Positions 12,591 to 25,149 are shown, numbered from the stretch's first letter. The stretch is DNA of 64,000 nt from Stenopsyche tienmushanensis (GCA_008973525.1 WACJ01000125.1:3410001-3474000); one strand, 5' to 3'. The notes: a model not told the origin generated them from the sequence alone. A program made the numbers and translations.

Positions 12591-13607
12591 CGTATTTCAG
12601 CATTTTAATTGGTAGTTTAGAAATAAATTGAAATGCTAACGAAATATGTGTTAAAAAAGGGCCTCACACCTTATTTTAATTTTAAGCGAATTCGAGCCTG
12701 CAAAATATTCTCTTGACAAAACGAAAATCATTTAAACTTTCTTTGTAATTATTCGCATCCAAGCTCTAATATCCTTCTGCATGTATAAGTAAGGAGCCGA
12801 GCCTCTCGTTTATTTTCCCAACTCACCGAGAATTTTTAATTCATGCAAATAAAAATGAAAAATATCCACGGAAACCAGATCGTGTAAGATAAAGAAAGAG
12901 TGGCTTTATTAAAAGAAAACGCGGAGAAAAATTAGCGAGGGGAATATTATACAGAGGGAGTCGACAGCGGGCTAAAGAAAGTCTCCTTTCAATTTCTCCG
13001 TTACCTCTTTTTGCGCGAAAAGACTCACGTTAGTGTCCTTCATTAAGACACGGTTGACCCAAATAAGATTTTTTTTGTGAACCCGTTTTGAATAGGGTCG
13101 TTTGGCTTCACGCGCGGAAGGGCGTCATAACAGACAAAAGGGTCATCATGCTTTTAATGCATTGGTGTTATGCTCGTAATCTGCACTTGGGCTTCGGGCC
13201 CTCGCCAAAAGTATTTAATATATGACTCGGCTCCATGCGCCCTAATTAAACCTCAAGACTTACCTTGGGCGCTGATGGACCCAGATTAAAATTCTATTTT
13301 CATACTCGGGGTGTCTCTTAATGTGTATTTTTGAACTACAACCAAAGTAATTAATTCAGCAACAAGAGACATTTTTTAACTTCATGTGTTTCACATAATT
13401 CATATAAGTTAAAAGTGAATAAAGAATATCGAACGTGGACAAGGATGTAAAATAACAACTTTGTTGTTAAGTTTTTTTTCTCGAGGATATTGTCACCTAC
13501 TGGAGAGATTGTGAGACTGTAGCCTGCGACGAGGATAACTGAACCTCGAGAACTTGGTCTGGGGCCTACATAACTATTAAAAAGACAGACGATCAAATTT
13601 CAATATA
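12591..13607. other. Non-coding stretch with moderately GC-rich blocks
   Basis: No recognised gene. The segment 12780-13300 has unusually even composition for this window and an ATGCAAAT octamer at about 12843. It could be old unique sequence, but nothing in the sequence alone shows function. Confidence 0.35.
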
Positions 13608-14456
13608 CCCTCTTTTTGTGCGACTTTTTTTGTGCGATTTCGAAGTTATGCAGTTTTTTAAAGCAATTTTTTTAAAAGAACGTATCGAGATATTTTGGAT
13701 AAAATAAGAAATAAATCATCAACACTAACTGAAATTGGGAAAAATTTATAATTCGGGACTGTGTAAATCATATTGCATCTGCTATCGCTGAATTACGACC
13801 GCGCCCTTTATTCTGGTTTAAATTTTGGAAAAGATTTATTTAATTTTTTTTCTAATGTTTCGACTTTTAAAAATACACTCTCCAAAGGAATTTCCAAAAT
13901 TTCAACTATTTACAGAGTTATAGCTATTTTAGTGAGGCGGCAACTTGGCCAGTTCTACCATAATTTTTTCAACACGGTTGACATCATATCTCAAGTTTTA
14001 ATTAATAAATTTACTTCAAACTATACACGAATATTTTCTATACAACCTTCTATTATTCCTACCAAATTTATATCACTATTTCTTTCGAAGAAGAGAGCGA
14101 TTTTGAGCCATATCGAAAATCGCAACGAAAATTATCATACAGCAATGATAGTTTGTAATTAAAATAATTAGTATTTCTCTAGTGGACGTCTGGCATTTGA
14201 GATACCAGATGTCAGACATCCTTAAAATATTACCAATGATGCAAGACGTCCTTTAAATTTTACCAAAAATGCTATTTTTTAATTGCATTATTATATTTTA
14301 ATAACTTTTTTTATGCGATTTTATATAGATGTTTCAAACTTATGCGGTTTTTAAAATCCATGGAACGCATCTTCACTTTTTCTACGTAAGTCATAGCTTT
14401 TTTTGTGCGATTTCTTTTAGTAAAACGCATCTATCGCAGAAAAAAAGTCTTAAGTG
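13608..14456. mobile_element. TA-flanked inverted-repeat element, copy 1 (pogo/Tc1-like)
   Basis: The element matches a second copy at 36937-37594 along most of its length. Near-identical stretches include GAAGTTATGC, GATATTTTGGAT and TGTGTAAATCATATTGCAT. It lies between TA dinucleotides at 13606-13607 and 14457-14458, and its right end TAAGTG matches copy 2. Subterminal TTTTTGTGCGA motifs repeat in both orientations. TA flanks and short inverted ends suggest a Tc1/mariner or pogo relationship. A 129-codon frame inside (13773-14162) shows no transposase motif, so it is probably non-autonomous. Confidence 0.65.
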
Positions 14457-15068
14457 TAACTGTAGATTAAAACTATATATTTGGGTAATTATTTGAGCGT
14501 GAACTTATCATGGACAATCGTTTTTGAATTAAAACTTATATATCCATCTCCGTTGCATACATCACAGAAATGATACGCGCATGCGCGCTACTTCAACGCA
14601 ATGTTTAATCGCCTGCCTATTTTATTATATATTACACACTACTGAGCGTATTTTTTTAGCTAATAATTTCCGTTAATAAATAAAAAACAGTACATAAAAT
14701 TAACTTTTCCTATGAGATAAGATCTTTAATTCAGTCACGCGAATATCATGCATTTTTTTTATAAATAATTTTGATGATACCTAATAGTAGCTGGAAGTAA
14801 TGCTATTTTTTGGAAAATACGTCATGTAACCGAAAATCCTTTACTGAAGTAAGTTTACGAAAAGCTTTAAGAAATGGATATCTGTTGAACGATTTTTATG
14901 GTTTTTAGTAAGATTCTGATATAAGTTGGGGCCAGTCCTGATATTTTATGACAGCATCATTTCAACTCGATTATAACTATTGTAGTAATTACATGAAAAG
15001 TAAATATCTGATGAAAATCCTCATAAACTGCTCGTTAGGAGCAAAGATGAACTTGAAAATTTCCTATT
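14457..15068. other. AT-rich spacer
   Basis: No gene. On the minus strand 14640-14573 begins TATATAATAAAATAGGCA, similar to the head of the repeat at 2176, followed by a GCGCGCATGCGCG stretch. This may be a very diverged relative of that repeat. Confidence 0.3.
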
Positions 15069-15285
15069 TAAAAGGTGCGGCAAGGAAACTACCTTATTTA
15101 AAATTAAATAGCACAAACTCTATAAGAAATATCAGTTTAATTACATGTTACAGAGAGACATTAAAAGACAGTCCTCTGTCCTCATCATGTTTTTTTAAAT
15201 TAGCGCAGTTTAATCTTTATCGAAATAAATATCATTCCAGGGCGCGCACCTTTTAAATAAAGAAGTTTCCCTGCCGCATTCCATA
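15069..15285. repeat. Head-to-head pair of the RTE 5' motif
   Basis: The left end (plus) contains TGCGGCAAGGAAACTACCTT and ATTTAAAA. The right end carries the same sequence on the opposite strand, TGCGGCAGGGAAACTTCTTT and ATTTAAAA. About 28 bases match with 3 differences. The right copy also resembles the LINE upstream region beyond the motif (CCCTG.A.TGA then TATTT). Either this is a MITE with terminal inverted repeats, or it is two truncated LINE 5' ends facing each other. Confidence 0.55.
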
Positions 15286-16306
15286 CAATTAATATAAAAG
15301 TGTATTTTTGCTTATATACTAAAAATAATATTTAAATAAAGCAGACTCGTCTTTATTCCAACATAGACTGATACCAAGAATCGATAATGACTCAACTATC
15401 AATTTTATTACTGAGAAGAGCGTTGATATATTAAACGTTTGATACACATTTTCTTCCATTAAGTCTAATTATGAAACTTTGTAACAGCACTACTTATAAA
15501 TGAACTTTGAGACTCGTCGATTGGAGTAACTTATAATTAATAATTTACGAGATAAATAAAGGGACGATGCCTCATTATGAAAAAAAGTATTTAAACGACC
15601 CAAGCACCCATTTTGGTATTCCACCTTTATGGCCCTAAATGGTCCTTTTTTCACTCAATGAAATAGAAAAAGCGGCTAATGTTCTTCTTATCCACGTGGG
15701 TGGTATCGCACCGTAAGTGTAAAATTAGCATTCAATATGCGTCTTCGTGTAAATGAGAGAACCAAATCTGAAGGTTCTCGCGAAGATTACTCCGATGGTG
15801 GTGTTTATCTGGAGCAAACTTTACACAGCATGAGGAGTTTAGGGACTTAGGTGCGATTAGGATTCTATTATCCGTAGGAATTAACAAATATTTAGGACGT
15901 CCATATTGGAGAGCGAGTCTGCTGCGGGTATCGTAATTCCAGAATTAAATTATGAATCACGTATATGTGATGAATCACTGGAAACTCCATTATTATTATA
16001 ATATGCTATTGTGCGACTAAATACGTATAAGCGAGGGGATATATCAGCCCTGTGGGCGCCTCAAAAGGTTTATGGCTATTGAAGTAGTAAAATTCATAAA
16101 TGAAGCGATTTATAGTGTGTTAAAAAAATCTAGATGAGCTGTACCAATTGAAATCGCCGATTATGATATATTCATGTTTATCCAATTTACAGGTTGTTTA
16201 TGTGTTATTAATCATTAAGGAATATGTATTTGAAAAAATCTTTCTTGTTACATATTGTTTTTAGCGTTTATGAGATCATCACAGGATGATAAATATATCG
16301 TATGCT
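15286..16306. other. AT-rich stretch, no gene seen
   Basis: No open frame with recognisable content. No repeat shared with other parts of the window was noticed. Confidence 0.45.
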
Positions 16307-16395
16307 TTAACGTGTTGGCGGACGCGTCTGCTTTATGCGTCATTTTTTGTATGAAAAATGGCTGTATAATGCAGACGTGTCCCCCAAAGCGTTAA
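16307..16395. repeat. 89-bp foldback (imperfect palindrome)
   Basis: Two arms of about 41 bases, starting TTAACG and meeting at TTGTATGA, are inverted copies of each other with roughly 8 differences. Both contain CGTCTGC. The right arm and centre (CATTTTTTGTATGAAAAATG and GCAGACGTGTCC) recur at 30985-31030, so this is a dispersed element and not a chance hairpin. It is probably a very small MITE. Confidence 0.7.
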
Positions 16396-17936
16396 GACAG
16401 ACACATTTAATTCAAAAATTATTTTCAAATATTAGAAAGCCGCACTTTTAGAAGCTTAAATATGAAAATATCTAGTTTATTTCTATTCTACAGAATTTTA
16501 TTTATGCACATGATTTAGTAGGGGTAGGTCTCGCTTCATGCGAGGAAGATTTTCATATTTGATTCCTTCTGATTTTATGCCGTGATAAGTGATACAATGT
16601 AAGCAGACGTAAAAATATTTGAAACGTCTTCCACAGTAACTTTACGTTTGCAAGATATTCCTCAAAGAAACGCCCTCAAACATTTTTCAACCCTGCAAAC
16701 ACTCCGTGAATTATTTAATATGAAAAAATACTCGCGAAATTCACTTTGAAATTTTCGAGTCTTTAAATATATAAATGTTGAAAAGTAATAGTACCGCCAC
16801 ATTACCGGGAGATATTTACAGGATATTTATCCTTGGAGGACTTAGAGCTGAGAAAATACACCCCTGGAGTGCTGCGGCGTTCTTATCTTGAAACATAAGA
16901 ACGAATAGTGTTGAGGATGTTCACTACTTATTCATGATGCGGATGTAACGTTCCGGAATGCGGAAGTAATCTAGATTTCATAAACGATCATTTCATTTTT
17001 GCTTATTCAACTCAACTTCAATATTTTAAAACAAGGAAACGGAATATCGTCCTTAGATAACTTCAAATGGTTGCCTTTGTATTCGACATATTTATTTAAT
17101 ATTAAAACAACGTGTCCAGCTAAAAGTGATAGTGTTCTTTCAAAATTATATTATTCATATTTCCTGGATTAACGACAGTCAACAAGGACTAACATCAACA
17201 TCTTCATGTCTTTCACTTTGGAGGTATTTGGCGTCAGAAACCTTAATTCCTTAGTCTCTCTGGGGGAAACCGTTGAAGCTGAATAGATCAAATCAATCTT
17301 GATATTAATTATAATAAATAGAATCAGCTTCAATCATATAATATTATAATAAAATATCTATAAAATAACTTTTGCTGCTTCAAAATATTAATATTTTCAA
17401 TCAAATTTAAAGTTTTTCAATTAAATGGATTTACTCATATTTATATATAAAAACCATTTCGGCATCTTATAGTACCATTACGAAAAATTGATTTTGGTTT
17501 TCTTATAACAATAAGTAAATAGCATTTATACAAACATACATACATTTGATTGAAATTGAAAAATTATATTTTTTGGAGCTTGTGAAATATTTCAATAATT
17601 TCAATATTGAGATGTGCAGAATTAAAACTGGACAATTCATCAATTTTACCTTTCTCTTACCTTTTTAGAAAAAAAAAACATCTATGTGCTACCTATGATA
17701 TGTATTTGGTACACCATATTTTGAAGAATTATAATATTATATTTCAAAAAGATATTCCCATTATTAGAGTCGAGTTGCATTTAACCCATCAAGGAGAAGG
17801 AAAGGTTAAATTGGGACATGGGATTTATTATTGAAAAACCCCACATTTCAACAAGTCGACAAATAAGCATCCTGAATAGATCAATTGTCTTCATTCTTTC
17901 ATCTTTTTATCGGCGCTTTTTCCATCTTATACACAT
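16396..17936. other. AT-rich stretch, no gene seen
   Basis: Frames of 75-90 codons near 17600-18090 lack any motif. A short match, GATATTCCCATTATTAGAGTC at 17753-17773 and near 33059, is too short to define an element. Confidence 0.4.
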
Positions 17937-18312
17937 TATAGCGTGGGCGATTTACCATCCCCACATAGTAGCCCTGTTAACATCTTCCATCTCTCTTCAG
18001 GTGCAATGTGTTATTTTAACAGCGCCATCTCTTGTGGCCCTACGAAGACATTGCACCTGCATACAAACGGATCGCTGCTTTCGCGTGTAAAGTTGCCGGT
18101 TGGGGAGTGACGCGCAGGAGACGGGAGTCGGGGGAATCGTCGGTTAGCCTTGGATGCTGGAAGTCGTCCCTCCTGCAGCCAGATCTCTCTCTATTTCTCT
18201 CTCGCGTGGAATAAATAGTTATTTAGAGAAGAGAGTCTTTCTATTCGACACCTATTCTCATCCATTCGTCCAGCAACATCACGGCCCGATAGAAGAACGG
18301 ATCCGTCCGTAT
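17937..18312 (+). repeat. LTR fragment (Gypsy-like family), copy 1
   Basis: This matches the complete LTR at 62407-62871 in inverted orientation. It begins TATAGCGTGGGCGATTTA, then shows GCAATGTGTTATTTTAACAG, a CTCTCT tract, GGAATAAATAGTTA (likely polyadenylation signal) and CATCACGG, and stops near GGATCCGTCCG. About 90 bases of the LTR 3' end are missing. No internal retrotransposon sequence adjoins it, so it is a truncated solo LTR. Confidence 0.8.
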
Positions 18313-20024
18313 TTTATAACTCATAAATAACAAACTTTCAACTTTGCGGATATGAATAATTATACTTAACGGCATTAAATTAAAATCTACAAAGCCGCTT
18401 TTTTGTCTACAAGTAGTTTACGTTCATTATTATTAAATAAACATAGTCTACTTCCGATACAAGGTGGCCAGAACTTTGGTAGACGTGGCTAAATTTGTAG
18501 CGCAGGAACTTGGTTGAATTAGTACAACGTTGTAGGTATAGGACATTTATTTAATATTTATTCACAGGACACATTTTTTTAATGCATATCGGCAACAATA
18601 TGGATAATTTGGATAATAACTATTGAATATGAAATGTATTATTTTTCAGCTTTTTGTGGGTGCTACATTTAAAAATATTTTATATGAGAATTATAGCAAT
18701 GTTTGGCTCGCAATTGTTATCGTTTTTGTATGAAAATCAGGAATAGAGTTCACATAAGATGCTTATATGAATGCAACCACCCATGAGATATTTTGAAAAC
18801 GTCAGCATTACGCGTATGGGAAACTATATAAGCGGTTAATACGTTATTCGGGGCGGAATTGTTATTGAAATATTAAAAATAATAGGATTTAGACCTTTTT
18901 CAAACTCAATTTTGGCCCAATTCACCCGGTAATGGGTTTATCGATGGCAATCGCCAAGGGCGTGTTTCATTCATCCTCCGCCAATCCGGGACACCATCCC
19001 CGGGGGTAATGTTAAAGACATCACCGCCGGACAGATATATATGTTTATATATAATAAACATAAATCGGTATCATGGCTTAGTGTTGAATAATATCCTTTT
19101 CGGGAGTTGATTGTGTCAACTGATTCCCCGAGGTCTGAATTAATTAATTAAACGCAAATTTTTGAGCGCATCTGTCCGATGGTCTCGAATGTAGAAAAGA
19201 CATATCCTTTGTAAGGATTTGTAAGTTAAAAAAATATATTGTCTCCTTTGGGCATCCTTCTTGGTGTGAAAATACAATTCGTTATTCTAAGCCCTGTTAG
19301 AGTTAGTGTCAGTAGTGAGGTGGTGTCACAATAGTGGTTTTAAAAAAGGTTTAAGCCTTTATATCCGGGTCCGGCTTGATGAGGGTTCATGTGTTGTCAC
19401 TTGTGACCGGGAAATTTTAGAAACGGCACATTTTGTCGATTTGATTGAATTCTTTCTCACGGGTTTTCCCTTGGAAAACACACATCGAAGGCGGTTTTTT
19501 TTTTTTTTTTTTGGGGAATAACAATAAAATTATCCGATTTTACCAGGCAAACGAGCCACAGGGACTTAGATTATCTTGGCATGTGTAATAACATCTATCA
19601 ATGTCATTAATAGCCCTCAGGACATACAATATCACGATTGATTGTTTGGGCTTCAGAGATAGCTGGTAAATCAACGTGTGCATTAGTAAAGCGACATATG
19701 TTAACAATATGCTATGAAAATATAACCGTTAAGTGGAATATAATATACATTCTTATTTAAAACGCATTGAAATTTTTATGATCATGACTTTAGCCCAATA
19801 AATACGGTTAAGTATTAAGAAAATTTGGGCAAAAATTTAAATTTCACCAAATTTGCAATTTAGATTTGTAAGGGTTTTCATTAAAAATTACAATGGTATA
19901 ATTAGTGAAAATCAAACTGTAGCTTGTAAAATAATAAAAAAATAGAATCAATTTTTAAACTTGATTTTTTATTATAAAAACTGTAATAACAAATGTTTCA
20001 TTTTTAGTAGGAAACGCATTAATA
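18313..20024. other. Mostly AT-rich DNA with one GC-richer block
   Basis: No gene is recognised. The block 18930-19030 (around ATCCCCGGGGGTAATG) is richer in G and C than its neighbours. A T-run of 18 lies at about 19496-19513. None of the short frames shows a motif. Confidence 0.4.
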
Positions 20025-20485
20025 TTAGGTTGTCCCATAAGTTTCTTTCGCAAATGAACACAGATCTAATCATAGCCATGGTTGAAGAAAACCCACGATA
20101 TTCTGTTCGCGAAATAGCTATTAAGCTAGAAATTCCACGAAAATCCGTCCATAATCATCTGACAAAATTGGGCTACATCAATCGTTCAGATTTTTGGCTT
20201 CCTCATGAACTGACTGACTCAAATAAACTTCATCGTATTTCAACATGCGATCTTCTTCTCCAACGACATAATAGCCAACCATTTTTGAAGAGACTTGTCG
20301 CTGGAGATGAAAGTTGGATACTCTATGAGAATATCCAACGTAAACGGTCTTGGACCAAGGGTACAGAAGCTTTAACTGTAGCTAAATCTGGCCCACATTA
20401 AAAAAAAGTTTTGCTATGCATTTGGTGGGATTGGAAGGGGGTAGTTTAGTAAAAAAAAATCCTATGAACTTATTGAGTGATGTAT
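20025..20485 (+). pseudogene. Internally deleted mariner transposon
   Basis: The left terminal repeat TTAGGTTGTCCCATAAGTTT starts at 20025, next to a TA at 20023-20024. It runs directly into the middle of a mariner transposase. The frame reads VREIAIKLEIPRKSVHNHL (helix-turn-helix region), then WLPHELTDSNKLHRISTCDL and FLKRLVAGDESWILYENIQ, keeping the first catalytic Asp (GDES), up to a stop at 20399-20401. KKVLLCIWWDWKG then follows in the same frame. The N-terminal DNA-binding residues and the second and third catalytic Asp regions are deleted. ATGAACTTATTGAGTGATG near 20463 may be the degraded right end. It cannot encode an active transposase, but the remaining frame is open and its termini could be mobilised by a relative. 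Confidence 0.8.
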
Positions 20486-22845
20486 TATGTAAAAAAAATG
20501 CATTTGAGCATAAATACATTTTAATATGGAGTTTTTTGCGTGTATAAAAAATGATGTGGTGAATCACACAGATATGTGCGCCCGGTATTTATAAGGTTAA
20601 AGAGATGTATTAAATGAATATTTCAAATAATTTACAGTATGTCATATATACGAGCGTCATTTTGTTTGGTCCCGCTTATTTGTCGGCCATTTTGTTCAGT
20701 CACAGTAAATTCTTCCTATGGAAAGGTCGTCGCGCACCTCACCGTTATTTCATGCGTCAAAATTTAATGTGCGCTAATACGTCATGCGCTGATTATGAAT
20801 AAATATATGTCCTAGGTAAGGACATCTTCCCGGTGATATCATTGTAGGACCCCCTCGTGTGCACCCTAACACCTATGGAGTCTCGTAGTTGAGTTTTTTT
20901 CAGTCCGAGAAATTTAAAATATATGTCGATATCAATTCTTTTCGCCGGCAATTATTTATGACTCAACCTAATATCATAAAATTGTTAGTGGATGGATGTC
21001 ATAATTTACATATTATGTATGTTACGATAAAATTACTTAGTCAAAGATTTGCGAAAATTGATTAGTTGGAAATTCAATAACCATTCCCTATTTTATAGCA
21101 AAATATTGTATTTAAGAACTAATAGTTTTGTACAATAGATGAAATATTATTTTGAAATGAATACAATTTCGTTACTTATTCATAGATTCGCTCCTATCTA
21201 AAATTGCCATTTAAATCATCCAATCCTATCTTAAGCTATGTGTTGAAGGCAATGAAAAACCTCCACAATGTTATTTCCCTAGAAAAGTCCCCAATGGAGG
21301 ATGTCTACATCCGATAATGGCCATGACAATGAATAAGAACAAGAGCAAAACAACAACGTTTTAAGCATCTATGAATCAAATTTTCAAATAATTCCAGGGT
21401 CTTTGAAAGACGAAACTGTATCAACACAAAGCATTTTCTCTCGACTTTCCAGCTATTGAAGTCCCACTGTATTTTATGAATATTATTTTAATTAATTTCG
21501 CCGGCTGCGTTTATAAAATTGAAGTTAGTTTAAATGGCATCGTTTAAGATCGTTTGCTTAAAATTTTCTTGCACACTGAGTATCTTGTGAAGCATTTAAA
21601 GCTATCTTCAAATACATTTACCGAGTTGCCTTCTCGTTATGGCTTACAGAATTTAGACGGACGTAGAATTTCAGTGTCCCAATTGCGCAAGGCATCAAAA
21701 TGAAATACGACACATAAATAAAACGATGCAATTCGTCTTCTCATTGTGCGAAAGAATTTCACCGTAAATAAATGGGCGTTAGCAGGTAGTAGCTGCTTTA
21801 GAAACAACGAGATAATAACTTGCGAGATTTGCATTCGCAGGCTCTACATAAGGATCTATAGGGCATGCAGAGCGTACAAGGAAGGCCCTCCTGGTACGAG
21901 GATGGCGAGCGCTCCACCAACGTTCCGGTTAGCGGAGTCGTAATGAAAATTCGGGTCATGCTACATCTGTTTTACCTGTGCAATTTACATATTTAACGAG
22001 GAAAATCTTTTAACTCTGCGAATAGCTAGCCGAGATGTATATGCGGATCCAGGGAACTCCAACGGGAGACTGCCCACGCGGAAAGCTGCTTCTCTTTAAT
22101 AACTTACAGCCAGATATAAATATGATGCGGCCCGTGATAATTCACACGCCCATAATTGATAAGGTGTTGGCAGAGAGTCAAACCTGCGGGGCATTCATCT
22201 TCTGGGGTACTTGTGCCAAAAAAGGAAGAAAAATGAAAGAGGCGACGAAGAGGAATAGGGTAGCATTGGACAAGATAAATGCTCCGAGATGGTCTGGTGT
22301 CTTTCCAAAGGGATAGAGCTCATTTCGCTTCGATGCACCGAAAACGCAGGTAATTGTTGCATTGTTGATTTTGTGTTATCATAACAATTATTTTTCCTCT
22401 GGAATTCTGGAATTTCATTAAAAAATAATACATGATGTGATTAACCAAGTCGTTTAGGATTGCCTATGAATAACCTTATTTCTAAAAGTAATTCAAATAT
22501 CATTTTAAACTAATTAAAATCATTTTATTATACAGACATATTTTCTATTGATTTTCTTAACTGATCCCATTTTTTTTTGTTTGAAAAAACTTCCTGTAGA
22601 GATCTTTTTTTAAATTTATTTAACCAATACCAAAAATATGGTTAACTAGTATTTGGAAAAAATCTAAAATTCTGTACACTATGAAACGAAAAATCAGTGC
22701 AAAAGTAATAAAGATTGAGATATTAGAATATTAGCATTATATAAGATAGTCACTTAGTCTCTTAATCACCTTGTGCGGAGTTCCTGCACACGACTTGTTA
22801 AGATGCAGTAAGAAAAACAAACTAGTGGCTTAAGGAAGCTTAATT
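20486..22845. other. Unassigned DNA with one GC-richer frame
   Basis: The segment 20922-20985 (TCTTTTCGCCGGCAATTATT onwards) matches 36665-36720, a short dispersed repeat. A 93-codon plus-strand frame at 22035-22316 has higher GC than its surroundings. It contains GTPTGDCPRGKLLLFNNL but no family is recognised; it could be a scrap of an element or an unidentified exon. The rest is AT-rich. Confidence 0.35.
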
Positions 22846-23664
22846 GGACTTCACTGTCCAGAAGACTGAATCAGACCGAATCAGCATCGTTGAGGCTCTG
22901 GCCAGGTTGATGTCTAACATCGGTGATCAAAAAATGAGCAGAAGGAGGCTATACAACGAAGGAGTGCACTCTGTATTGCAAGTTAAAAGGGTCAGGCTCA
23001 ACATGGCCAGAGTTCAGAAAAGAAGCGTGATCAGGGTGGCTGCTGCATACCGCTCAGTGTCAGAAGATGCTATCTTGGCACTGACTGCGATACCGTCAAT
23101 TGATCTGCTCACCCAAGTGGCGGTATGGCAGCTCCAATGGGATAGCTTCACAAAAGGTTGGTGGACATGCAGGCTGGTTACATACCTGCAAGAAAGGAGT
23201 AGTAGAAAACATAGACAGCCCTGTTACCACCTGACCCAAATCCTTATCGGGCATGACTGCTTTGAAGCCTATCGTTACAAAATAGCCAAGAAGACAAGCC
23301 CAGAATGCCATTATTGTGGAGCAACCAATGACGATGCCGCACGCATAATGTTCGACTGCCCAGTATGGATTACTAAAATGGACATTCTTTGTAAGAAGCC
23401 TAATTTAATACCCTCTCTCCGACCAACATAATCCCTTCAATGCTCAAGAATGCTAGGGCAAGGAATGCGTGGTGCAGCAGAAGGAAAACACCACAAATTG
23501 GAGTAATCGACACAACACAACCAAAGAGCCCAGCAGGGATACACACAGTGGTACCAGAAGAGGATCGGGGGGGGGGGGGGGGGGGTTTAGTGGGTTAAAA
23601 TCTTACACTACCATCAGAAAGGTGGTGTCTTTTGAAGATTTCCTCCTTTGCAAAAAAAAAAAAA
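22846..23664 (+). pseudogene. R1-clade-like LINE, C-terminal half and 3' UTR (copy A)
   Basis: The frame 22844-23431 encodes the region after the reverse transcriptase catalytic core. It includes ALARLMSNIGDQKMSRRRL, RVAAAYRSVSEDAILAL, QLQWDSFTKGWWTCRL, CYHLTQILIGHDCFEAY and the zinc-knuckle region CHYCGATNDDAARIMFDC. There the usual His is Arg while the cysteines remain. The frame stops early after the knuckle. The 3' UTR has a run of 19 G at 23567-23585, then GTTTAGTGGGTTAAAATC, a stem-loop at 23609-23627, TTTTGAAGATT and a 13-A run ending at 23664. The RT core is absent (5'-truncated). It is related to the copies at 955-1592 and 25150-26179. Confidence 0.85.
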
Positions 23665-23807
23665 CAAAGATTAGCAAGCTCACAACGTCCTATTAGGTCT
23701 CCCCAGTTACTGAAAACGTATTCAACCATTTCCGTCTGGTCCATCATTGATCTTTTGATTAATCTACTTCTATTTAATCTTTAATCTAATATGATCTTAG
23801 GGACTAT

Positions 23808-23890
23808 ATGTCCTGCCCAATAGAAACGGTGGGTTCGTACGAGGCTGACGATGGTCACATTGCCGTACATGTCCATTACTTCCCAATTGA
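23808..23890. repeat. Short dispersed repeat shared with 53.2 kb
   Basis: About 85 bases around GAGGCTGACGATGGTCACAT and TGCCGTACATGTCC match 53218-53305. It may be the 3' part of a mobile element; the family is unknown. Confidence 0.45.
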
Positions 23891-25149
23891 ATCCCATGGC
23901 TTAAATGTCATCATTCCCAGTGAGGTCCAAAAAAACGAAAGCATTTTAATGATCAATTTTTATTATTCTCCTTAAAGTAATACATTTGTTTACGAAAAAA
24001 TTGCTCGTTATATCCGTGAAATTTCGTTTTAAGTGACGGAATTCAGCAAAATCCATTTATATATGTATGGGCAATTATAAATCATTCTTAATAAATGATA
24101 TATTGTTGTGTTTTAGATTGTAAAATTGTTTTATTAAAAACATCATATCGACATTGAAGCGTTTCCAAATACATTTACAAGTAATTTTTCCAGGTCAAAT
24201 TGAGAGATCAGATCCAATGCTTGCAGCAGTCGATCCCGATGTAAATTTGTATAAATTCTACCTTTGTAACTGGAATATAGACGAGAGAATCGACAGCATT
24301 CCGATGAAATTAAATCCCTTTTTGCTCCGAAACAATGCATGAAGAATTCCATTCAATCGGGCTCCATTTTGACTTGATTAAGTCGACTTTTAAAATTTAC
24401 TCCCATCGCTTAAATAGCACGGATATTTTGCGAATAAATGGCAAGCGTACACACACGCAGAGACATCAAAATAGTTTATATCCGTATCTGAAGATAAGCA
24501 TTTCGACGATGAAGTCTCATAGTGTAGGAAGACGGAAAGCGGGAAAGTTTAGATATGGCTTGAAAGTTTTTAGTTTGACGATCTCAATGCTGGTTTTATG
24601 TCCATAATAAAACGAACTTTTAATGTGTCATGTTTATGTAGGAATTTTAATCAAAAGATGTTTTCAAAAGAGCGGATACAATAAAATATTCATTTGAGCT
24701 CAGCATTTGCTTATCTGGCGTTTATGGCGTTTTTTGCCATTTAATCTGCACTCGTCCGTTCGTATGATTGTAAAAATTCCAATAGTTCTATTCAAATTTA
24801 GTAATGGCAGAAAGGTTGAGGACATGCGAGCTTTGGGATGCACTGATGTGGTGTTTTAAAATTGCACAGAATAAAACATTTAACAAGTTTTTTGGACAAA
24901 CTGAACTACATTCCTAAACAGCTTGTTAACATCTTGTCTTCGGCTGGAATTGTAAATTTAAATCAACAGTACGTGTATTTCAGGCGTACTGAAATAAATT
25001 AAATGTTTTTAGTACTAGAAGCCCTTTAACAGATATATTTGCTGTTTTTAGTGTAAATTGATTTATTAACTCGTGCTTATTTGCCAATTTAGGGTATTGG
25101 ATAAATTTTCATATAAGCATCATTATAAAATCGATCTCGAAAAAAAAAG
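23891..25149. other. AT-rich stretch, no gene seen
   Basis: Overlapping short frames (62-90 codons) on both strands near 24140-24610 have no motif. No repeat match was noticed. Confidence 0.4.

Noticed and set aside
17753..17773. 21-base match to 33059-33079
   Set aside because: The match does not extend convincingly on either side; may be a trace of a repeat but no boundaries can be given.
22035..22316. 93-codon frame as a host exon
   Set aside because: Slightly GC-rich but no recognisable domain, splice sites or second exon; kept only as a remark.
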